This document shows, piece by piece, positions 58,514 to 64,000 of a DNA stretch of 64,000 nucleotides. The translations under genes were made by a program, and so were the position numbers. Positions within the stretch are counted from its first letter, which is position 1. Each line of letters opens with the position of its first letter. Under the pieces are notes generated by a model. The model was not told the DNA's origin. It worked only from the letters and a program-made list of their open reading frames with translations, and searched no databases. Origin of the DNA: JBBQTQ01 sp038213135 (GTDB lineage Bacteria; Actinomycetota; Thermoleophilia; Gaiellales; Gaiellaceae); NCBI GenBank assembly GCA_038213135.1, contig JBBQTQ010000001.1, positions 1 through 64,000 on the forward strand, in the 5' to 3' direction.

Positions 58514-59989
58514 TCAGAAGCCGAGCGCGCCGCTGACGGCGTGTTTCGCCAGGTCGATTAGCGGCTGCACCGCGAAGAACGAGCCGACAGTGACGGCGAG
58601 CGCGGCCGCGATCGCCAGGCTCAGCGCGCGCTCCTTCGGCGGCTGGCCGCCCACGAGTGCGACCTCGCTTGGTAGGCGCATGTAGACCGCTCGGATCACG
58701 CCGAGGTAGTAGTAGAGGCTAACCGCGGTGGCGAGGACGCCGACGATCAGCAGCCAGATCCAGCCCCGGTCGTAGATCGCGGCGAAGACGTAGAACTTGC
58801 CGACGAAGCCGCCCGTCGGCGGCAGTCCGGCGAAGCCGAGCATGAACACCCACATGGCGACGCCGTGCAGCGGCCGCTCCCAGCCGAGCCCGGCGAGGTT
58901 CTCGAGCGTCACCGGCTGGCCGAGCTCCCGCTCGCGCGCCGCGACGACGGCGAACGCGCCGATCGACATGGCCGCGTAGGGCACGAGGTAGTAGAGAAGC
59001 GCGCGCGAGCCGAGCGCGCTGTTCGCCGCGATCCCGATCAGCATGAAGCCCGCGTGCGAGACCGACGAGTAGGCGAGCAGCCGCTTCACGTTCCGCTGCA
59101 GCAGCGCACCGAGGTTTCCGATCACGAGCGAGGCGACGGAGATCGCCGCGACCGCGGGCGCCCAGAGGTGCGCCTCCTGCGGGAAGGCGGTCACGAGCAC
59201 GCGCAGCGTCAGGATCAGGGCGACCGTCTTCGTCGCCGCCGACATGAAGGCCGTCACGGGTGTCGGCGCGCCCTCGTAGACGTCCGGCGTCCACATGTGG
59301 AACGGCGCGGCCGAGGCCTTGTAGGCGAAGCCGACGAGCATCATCGCGAGCCCGACGATCAGCAGCGAGTCGCCGACGAGACCCTGCGAGGAGATCGCGG
59401 CCGCGATGTCGTGGAACGCAAGGTGCCCGGTGGCGCCGTAGACGAGCGCCGAGCCGAAGAGCAGGAATGCCGAGCCGAAGCCGCCGACGATCAGGTACTT
59501 CAGCGCCGCCTCGAGCGACCGCTCGATTCCCGCATCGATCGCGCAGAGCACGTAGAGGCAGAGCGAGAACCACTCGAGCGAGAGGAACAGCGTCATCAGG
59601 TTGTTCGCCGACCCGAGGAAGACCATTCCCGCGCCGGCCGCGGCGAGTAGCGCGTAGTACTCGGCCACGTGCTCCCGGCCCCAGCGGCGCGTGTACGAGA
59701 CGCCGACCGCGAGCAGGCCCGAGCCGGCGATCAGGATCGCGGCGAACGCGCCGAGCCGGTCGCGGCGCATCGCGTCCGCGATCACGCCGTGGCCGTGGGC
59801 GCTGTCGGCGAAGAGCGCCGCCGCGACGCCGAACGCTCCCGCATAGCCGAGCGCGCAGCAGACCGCCGAGAACGCGCTCCTGGCGCGGGCCGGAACCAGC
59901 ACCGCCGCGAGCAGGCAGATCGCGGCCGTGCCCAGAAGCGCAAGCGTCGGCGCGAGGGCGTACAAGTCGACGGGCGGGCGATGGATCAT
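58514..59989 (-). CDS. nuoN: NADH-quinone oxidoreductase subunit N
   Basis: A 491-residue, 14-helix antiporter-like subunit of complex I. Conserved points: the Lys/Glu-bearing helices around LFLSLEWFSLCLYVL, ALKYLIVGGFGSAFLLFG, the AYKASAAPFHMWTPDVYEGAPTPVTAFMSAATK block, and LLAYSSVSHAGFMLIG. Last gene of the nuoJKLMN run in this window; ATG overlaps the nuoM stop by 4 bases. Confidence 0.97.
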   Translation of the reverse strand: MIHRPPVDLYALAPTLALLGTAAICLLAAVLVPARARSAFSAVCCALGYAGAFGVAAALFADSAHGHGVIADAMRRDRLGAFAAILIAGSGLLAVGVSYTRRWGREHVAEYYALLAAAGAGMVFLGSANNLMTLFLSLEWFSLCLYVLCAIDAGIERSLEAALKYLIVGGFGSAFLLFGSALVYGATGHLAFHDIAAAISSQGLVGDSLLIVGLAMMLVGFAYKASAAPFHMWTPDVYEGAPTPVTAFMSAATKTVALILTLRVLVTAFPQEAHLWAPAVAAISVASLVIGNLGALLQRNVKRLLAYSSVSHAGFMLIGIAANSALGSRALLYYLVPYAAMSIGAFAVVAARERELGQPVTLENLAGLGWERPLHGVAMWVFMLGFAGLPPTGGFVGKFYVFAAIYDRGWIWLLIVGVLATAVSLYYYLGVIRAVYMRLPSEVALVGGQPPKERALSLAIAAALAVTVGSFFAVQPLIDLAKHAVSGALGF

Positions 59990-61431
59990 CGGATCGACTG
60001 AAGGGCCGGTGTCTGGGAGTTCTGGCCGAAGGTGCGATCGGTGATCCCGGCCGGCCAGGCCGAGAGTGCGAGCAGGCAGAGCAGCAACGGGACGAAGAGC
60101 GCGAGCTCACCGGGGCGAAGGTCGCGTGCGTCCTCGGTCTGGGGCGCGGGGCTCCGATGCAGCACCGCGGAGATCAGGCGCAGCATGTACATCGCGGCGA
60201 GCACGATCGCGATCCCGCCCACGACCGCGTAGCCCCACCCGTGCGGGAACACCCCGGTCAGGATCAGGAACTCGCCCGCGAACGCGCTCGAGCCGGGCAC
60301 CGCGAGTGCGATGATCCCGGTCGCCATCAGCACCGTGGCGAGCACTGGCCGTCCCTTCGCCATCCCGCCGAGCCGGTCGAGCTGTCCTGTCGCAGCGCGG
60401 CGCTCGACCGCACCGGCGAGCAGGAACAGCGTCATCGAGATCAGCCCGTGGTTGACCATCTGCAGCACGGCCCCGTTCAGTCCGGCGACGTTCGTCGCGA
60501 ACAGCCCGAGCGTGATCAGGCCCATCTGCGCAAGGCTGGAATAGGCGATCACGCCGCGGATGTCGGGCGCGCGGAAGGCGAGCAACGATCCATAGACGAG
60601 CCCGATCGCGGCGAGCACGAGAATCGGCGCGCGCAGGTCGGACACCGGCCGCCCGAAGTGCGCGATCGCGATGAAGAGGAAGCCGTAGGTCGCCGCCTTC
60701 GAGATCACGCCGGAGAGCACTCCGGCCACCTCCGGCGGCGATTCGCGGTAGGCATCCGGAAGCCAGCCGTGCAGCGGCCAGAGCGGGGCCTTCACCGCGA
60801 AGCCCGCCGCGAAGCCGAGGAAGATCCAGACGCTCTCGCTGTGGCCGTGGACGAGATCGAAGCTGCCCTGGGTCAGCCCGTAGGCGATCACGGAGGCGAG
60901 CATCAGCAGCGAGCCCGCCATCGTGTAGATGACGAACTTGATCGTCGCCTGCATGCGCCCCGGCCCGCCCCACACGCCGATCAGCACGTAGAGCGGGATC
61001 AGCATCGCCTCCCAGAAGACGTAGAAGAGGAGCAGGTCTTGGGCGGCGAAGACGCCGACGACGGCCCCGGTCAGGAACAGCATCAGCCCGAAGTAGGCGC
61101 GCGGCCGGTCGCGTCCGGCCCAGAGCCCGTAGCCCGTCGCGGCCGCCATTCCGATCACGCCGAGCCCCGAGAGCCAGAGCGTGTAGCCGTAGAAGCCGAC
61201 GTGGTAGGAGATGCCGAACTCGCTGAACCACGTCAGCCGGCTCGTCTCCTGCAGGTTGGCGGCGCCGAAGTTGTAGCGCCCGACTGTCCAGATCCAGAAG
61301 CCGACCTCGAGCAGGCTGAAGAAGAACGCCGCGCCGCCGACCCAGACACGCGGGATGAACGCCGGGAGCGCCCAGACGAGCAGCGCGGCGCCGAAGGGCA
61401 GCAGGATCAGCGTGTCGGTTAGCCAGCCCAT
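59986..61431 (-). CDS. nuoM: NADH-quinone oxidoreductase subunit M
   Basis: A 481-residue antiporter-like subunit. Conserved Glu in LFYVFWEAMLIPLYVLIG, Lys in FAVKAPLWPLHGWLPDAYRESPPEVAGVLSGV and the discontinuous-helix region RGVIAYSSLAQMGLITLG. Directly follows nuoL with no gap (stop 61432, start 61431). Confidence 0.97.
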   Translation of the reverse strand: MGWLTDTLILLPFGAALLVWALPAFIPRVWVGGAAFFFSLLEVGFWIWTVGRYNFGAANLQETSRLTWFSEFGISYHVGFYGYTLWLSGLGVIGMAAATGYGLWAGRDRPRAYFGLMLFLTGAVVGVFAAQDLLLFYVFWEAMLIPLYVLIGVWGGPGRMQATIKFVIYTMAGSLLMLASVIAYGLTQGSFDLVHGHSESVWIFLGFAAGFAVKAPLWPLHGWLPDAYRESPPEVAGVLSGVISKAATYGFLFIAIAHFGRPVSDLRAPILVLAAIGLVYGSLLAFRAPDIRGVIAYSSLAQMGLITLGLFATNVAGLNGAVLQMVNHGLISMTLFLLAGAVERRAATGQLDRLGGMAKGRPVLATVLMATGIIALAVPGSSAFAGEFLILTGVFPHGWGYAVVGGIAIVLAAMYMLRLISAVLHRSPAPQTEDARDLRPGELALFVPLLLCLLALSAWPAGITDRTFGQNSQTPALQSIR

Positions 61432-63309
61432 CTAGCGCACCGAGAGGAAGACGACGGTGAGGACGGCCATGCTCGCGGCGACCGCGAGCACGTAGGTGCG
61501 GACGAGCCCGGTCTGCAGCCGCCGGACGCGGCCGGCCAGCGCGCCGATCGTGCCGGCGACGCCGTTGACGCCACCGAGGACGATCGGGCCCTCGAAGCCG
61601 CCGCGGAGCAGGCGGGTCATACCGACGGCGGGCCGGTAGAAGAGCGCGTCGTAGACCTCGTCGAAGTAGAACTTGTGCTCGAGGATCGGCGACGTCTTCG
61701 GCGGCGCCTCCTTCTTGGCACCGTAGATCCACCAGGCGACGCCGATCCCGAGTGCGCCGAGCACGACGGCCGCGATGCTCGACACGGTCTCCTGCGTGTT
61801 CGTCGCGGCGATGCTCTTCACGACCGGGTCGAGGAAGGTCGTGACCGGGTGCCAGACACCGGCGAACTGGAGCCAGCCGCCGACGGTCGCCAGCACCGCG
61901 AGCGCGGCGACCGGGAGCGCGAGCGCCAGCCGCGGGATCCGTCCGGCCGGGTCGTGCGGCGGATGCTCCTGGACATACGCGGAGGGCTCGCCGCCGAAGA
62001 CGATGAACAGCATCCGGAACGTGTAGAGGCCGGTCAGGAACGCGCCGACCATCCCGGCGATCCAGAGGATGACGCCGTACCAGCCACGTGCGAGCGCGGC
62101 GGCGAGGATCGAGTCTTTCGAGAAGAAGCCGGCGAAGGGCGGGATGCCGACGAGCGCGAGCGCGCCGACGAGCATCGCCAGCGAGGTCTTCGGCATCAGC
62201 TGGCGCAGGCCGCCCATCTTGCGCATGTCCTGCTCGCCCCCGAGCGCGTGGATGATGATCCCGGCCCCCATGAAGAGCAGCGCCTTGAAGAACGCGTGCG
62301 TCATCAGGTGGAACATCGCGTTCGCGTAGGCGGTGAGCCCGGCGCCGAGAAACATGTAGCCGATCTGAGACATCGTCGAGTAGGCGATCACCCGCTTGAT
62401 ATCCGTCTGGACGAGGGCGATCAGGCCGGCCATCACGAGCGTCGCCGCGCCGAGTCCCGCGGCGAGCTCCTGCACGTGCGGGGCGGCCTCGAAGATCGGG
62501 TGGGCCCGGCAGATCAGGTAGACGCCGGCGGTCACCATCGTCGCCGCGTGGATCAGGGCGCTGACCGGCGTGGGGCCCTCCATTGCGTCCGGGAGCCAGG
62601 TCTGGAGCGGCAGCTGGGCCGACTTGGCGACCGCGCCGCCGAGTAGCCCGAGCGCGACGAGGTTGATCGATGCCGTGCCGATCGCTCCCGCCTGGCCGAA
62701 GACCGTCTCGAAATCGAGCGAGCCGGTGCGCTGGATCAGCAGGAAGAAGCCGAGCGCCATGGTCGCGTCGCCGAACGCGTTCATGATGAACGCCTTCTTG
62801 GCGGCGGCGACCGCAGCCGGCCGCTCGTGGTTGTAGCCGATCAGCAGGTACGAGCAGAGGCCGACGAGCCCCCAGCCGGCGAGCAGGATCAGCAGGTTCC
62901 CCGACTGGACGAGCAGCAGCATCGAGAAGACGAACAGCGAGATGTACGCGAAGTAGCGCCGCTCCTCGTCGTCCCCGTCCATGTAGCCGATCGAGTAGGC
63001 GACGATCAGCGCGCCGACTCCGGAGACGATCAGCATCATCATGATCGCGAGCGGGTCGGTGAGGATCCGCAGCCCGAAGTCGAGGTTGCCTGCGGTGGCC
63101 CAGCGCCACGCGGTCGAATAGGCGGTGCGGTTGCTCGGGACGCGGTCGAGCATCTTCAGGAAGGTCACGACCGCGGCCGCGAACGATCCGAAGCACGCGA
63201 GCGTGGCGAGGTAGCCGGCGCCGCGGCGCGAAAGCTTCGTCCCGCCGAGCGTGATCAGCATGGCCGCGCCGAGCGGTAGGAACAAGCAGATCCAGGAGGC
63301 GGCGATCAC
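61432..63309 (-). CDS. nuoL: NADH-quinone oxidoreductase subunit L
   Basis: A 625-residue subunit with the long lateral helix at the C-terminus. Conserved blocks: WGLVGLCSYLLIGYNHERPAAVAAAKKAFIMNAFGD, AKSAQLPLQTWLPDAMEGPTPVSALIHAATMVTAGVYL and VIAYSTMSQIGYMFLG. GTG 63309 overlaps the nuoK stop by 4 bases. Confidence 0.97.
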   Translation of the reverse strand: MIAASWICLFLPLGAAMLITLGGTKLSRRGAGYLATLACFGSFAAAVVTFLKMLDRVPSNRTAYSTAWRWATAGNLDFGLRILTDPLAIMMMLIVSGVGALIVAYSIGYMDGDDEERRYFAYISLFVFSMLLLVQSGNLLILLAGWGLVGLCSYLLIGYNHERPAAVAAAKKAFIMNAFGDATMALGFFLLIQRTGSLDFETVFGQAGAIGTASINLVALGLLGGAVAKSAQLPLQTWLPDAMEGPTPVSALIHAATMVTAGVYLICRAHPIFEAAPHVQELAAGLGAATLVMAGLIALVQTDIKRVIAYSTMSQIGYMFLGAGLTAYANAMFHLMTHAFFKALLFMGAGIIIHALGGEQDMRKMGGLRQLMPKTSLAMLVGALALVGIPPFAGFFSKDSILAAALARGWYGVILWIAGMVGAFLTGLYTFRMLFIVFGGEPSAYVQEHPPHDPAGRIPRLALALPVAALAVLATVGGWLQFAGVWHPVTTFLDPVVKSIAATNTQETVSSIAAVVLGALGIGVAWWIYGAKKEAPPKTSPILEHKFYFDEVYDALFYRPAVGMTRLLRGGFEGPIVLGGVNGVAGTIGALAGRVRRLQTGLVRTYVLAVAASMAVLTVVFLSVR

Positions 63310-63614
63310 CCGCGCAGGCTCCCGAGCTTGTCGACGTCCAGCTCGAGCTTCCGGCGGGCCATGGCGACGATTAGGCCGAGACCGACGACCACCTCGGAGG
63401 CGGCGACGGCCATCACCGTCAGCGCGAAGATCTGCCCATCGCCGTGCGCGAAGTGGCGGGAGAAGGCGATCAGGGCAAGGTTCGCGCCGTTCAGCATGAT
63501 CTCGAGCGAGAGGAGGACGATCAGCGGGCTGCGGCGGACGAGGACGCCCAGTGCCCCGATCGCGAACAGGAAGCCCGAGATCGCGAGGTACCAGGAGACA
63601 TCAGGACCCCTCAC
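63306..63614 (-). CDS. nuoK: NADH-quinone oxidoreductase subunit K
   Basis: A 102-residue, three-helix subunit. The two conserved membrane Glu residues are in LLSLEIMLNGANLALIAFSR and AASEVVVGLGLIVAMAR. GTG 63614 gives the normal length; the frame is open to 63764 but that part reads as random, charged sequence over two hairpins. It is separated from nuoJ by 169 bases, unusually far for this operon. Confidence 0.95.
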   Translation of the reverse strand: MRGPDVSWYLAISGFLFAIGALGVLVRRSPLIVLLSLEIMLNGANLALIAFSRHFAHGDGQIFALTVMAVAASEVVVGLGLIVAMARRKLELDVDKLGSLRG

Positions 63615-63636
63615 GTCCCCGGCCGCCTTCCGCTCA

Positions 63637-63742
63637 AGCCCGGCAGAGCCGGGCTCCGCCGAAGGCTGACGCCGCTGGCGGCAGGATGCGGCGCGGGCGG
63701 CGCTTGTCCGTACTGGGATGTACTGTCCTGCGCGCCGCCCGC
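63637..63742. repeat. two hairpins in the nuoJ-nuoK gap
   Basis: AGCCCGGC(AGA)GCCGGGCT at 63637-63655 is a compact 8-bp hairpin. GCGGGCGGCGC (63693-63703) and GCGCCGCCCGC (63732-63742) are perfect 11-bp arms around a 28-base loop holding GTACTG twice. Both lie in a 169-base gap (63615-63783) in which no gene is visible. They could set relative subunit levels through RNA processing or be an inserted palindromic element. Confidence 0.5.
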
Positions 63743-63783
63743 TTGCCTCCTTTGCCAGCGACACCCCGGGAACGTGAGAGGGT

Positions 63784-64000
63784 TCATGGCTCTACGCTCG
63801 CCTCCTCGTCTGCGGCCTTCGAGTGCGAGCCGAGGATGACCCCACCGACCGCGGCGACGAGCAGGACGATCGAGGTGATCTCGAACGCGAGCAGGTGGTC
63901 GGTCAGGAAGAGCCGGCCGATGCTGCTCGGGCTGCCGAAGGCGCTCGTGATCTGCTCGGAGTGTGAGAGGCGTCCGCCGGCTTTGAGGCCGATCGCGAGC
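63784..64000 (-). CDS. nuoJ: NADH-quinone oxidoreductase subunit J, 3' part
   Basis: The last 71 codons of nuoJ, cut by the right edge. Reading leftwards it ends in a helix FEITSIVLLVAAVGGVILG followed by SHSKAADEEASVEP and TGA at 63784-63786. The helix with LLAFEITSIVLLVAAVGGVIL is the conserved last transmembrane segment of NuoJ. The 5' part lies outside the window. Confidence 0.93.
   Translation of the reverse strand, partial: LAIGLKAGGRLSHSEQITSAFGSPSSIGRLFLTDHLLAFEITSIVLLVAAVGGVILGSHSKAADEEASVEP

Noticed and set aside
60107..63196. Open reading frame of over 1000 codons antisense-frame to nuoL/nuoM on the same strand
   Set aside because: It is an out-of-frame shadow of two highly conserved complex I genes; its product is Arg/Ala-rich and lacks any motif.
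63615..63764. Longer nuoK start at 63764
   Set aside because: NuoK is about 100 residues in the family; the extra 50 residues would be charged, Arg/Ala-rich and would cover two hairpins.

Overview
The window is high-GC DNA packed with genes, mostly with overlapping ends and many GTG/TTG starts. The content fits a monoderm actinobacterium: sortase, L,D-transpeptidase, class A PBP, an MptB-type polyprenol mannosyltransferase, a GT20 trehalose-phosphate synthase, a chorismate mutase of the small AroQ type, a MqnP/UbiA-type prenyltransferase and many DUFs typical of deep-branching Actinobacteriota. A secreted protein opening with an ISPAF-VLASFALFFALGG signal peptide points to the class Thermoleophilia (Gaiellales/Solirubrobacterales-like). 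That placement is an inference from style, not a measured phylogeny.

Layout. 1-6.8 kb: the edge of an IS982-like insertion sequence, tRNA-Ile, a bifunctional-nuclease-domain protein, then a leftward set with chorismate mutase, L,D-transpeptidase, CPBP protease, a metal-complex binding protein and a PIG-V-type mannosyltransferase. 6.8-18.3 kb: envelope biogenesis (MscS channel, PBP1A, MptB-like and DUF2079 membrane proteins, GT4 and GT2 glycosyltransferases, class E sortase, membrane M28 peptidase) with moeA embedded. 18.4-25.1 kb: an OmpR/HisK two-component pair, a decayed LAGLIDADG-type gene, HtrA, an RsbW-like kinase, a GT20 enzyme, then moaC-mog. 25.1-32.5 kb: a UbiA prenyltransferase followed by a rightward cytochrome c/heme block (ccmA-B-C-D, hemX-like, hemA, hemC, hemD) and a SAM hydrolase. 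32.5-41.2 kb: tRNA-Phe, a stand-alone receiver, arginase, hydrolase, OsmC, RarA, tryptophan 2,3-dioxygenase, methyltransferase, M20 peptidase, DUF1385 and PncB. 41.2-45.9 kb: a short FtsH-like protease, methylmalonyl-CoA epimerase, a sigma factor translationally coupled to a YchF-like protein without a P-loop, a 24-residue membrane peptide and a second DUF1385 protein. 45.9-58.5 kb: mixed metabolism, a HepT/MntA toxin-antitoxin pair, glycogen debranching enzyme, a convergently arranged ABC ATPase and permease, Mrp, UPF0173 and an MFS exporter. 58.5-64 kb: the 3' part of the complex I operon (nuoJ-K-L-M-N) on the minus strand.

How it works together. The ccm-hemX-hemACD run joins heme synthesis to heme delivery for c-type cytochromes, next to complex I and a quinone-type prenyltransferase, so the window is rich in aerobic respiratory genes. 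The envelope cluster supplies lipid-linked sugar transfer, peptidoglycan polymerisation and protein anchoring. No complete defence island, prophage or CRISPR array is present.

The most unusual signals are: a YchF/OLA1 homologue with its P-loop destroyed, coupled to a sigma factor; a RarA homologue lacking the Walker B acidic residues; a two-copy ~60-nt element with a GGGGGC(TCGGGG)GCCCCC hairpin in opposite orientations; two membrane-protein genes whose first transmembrane segment lies upstream of any standard start codon; and three convergent gene pairs that share a single CTAG as both stop codons.
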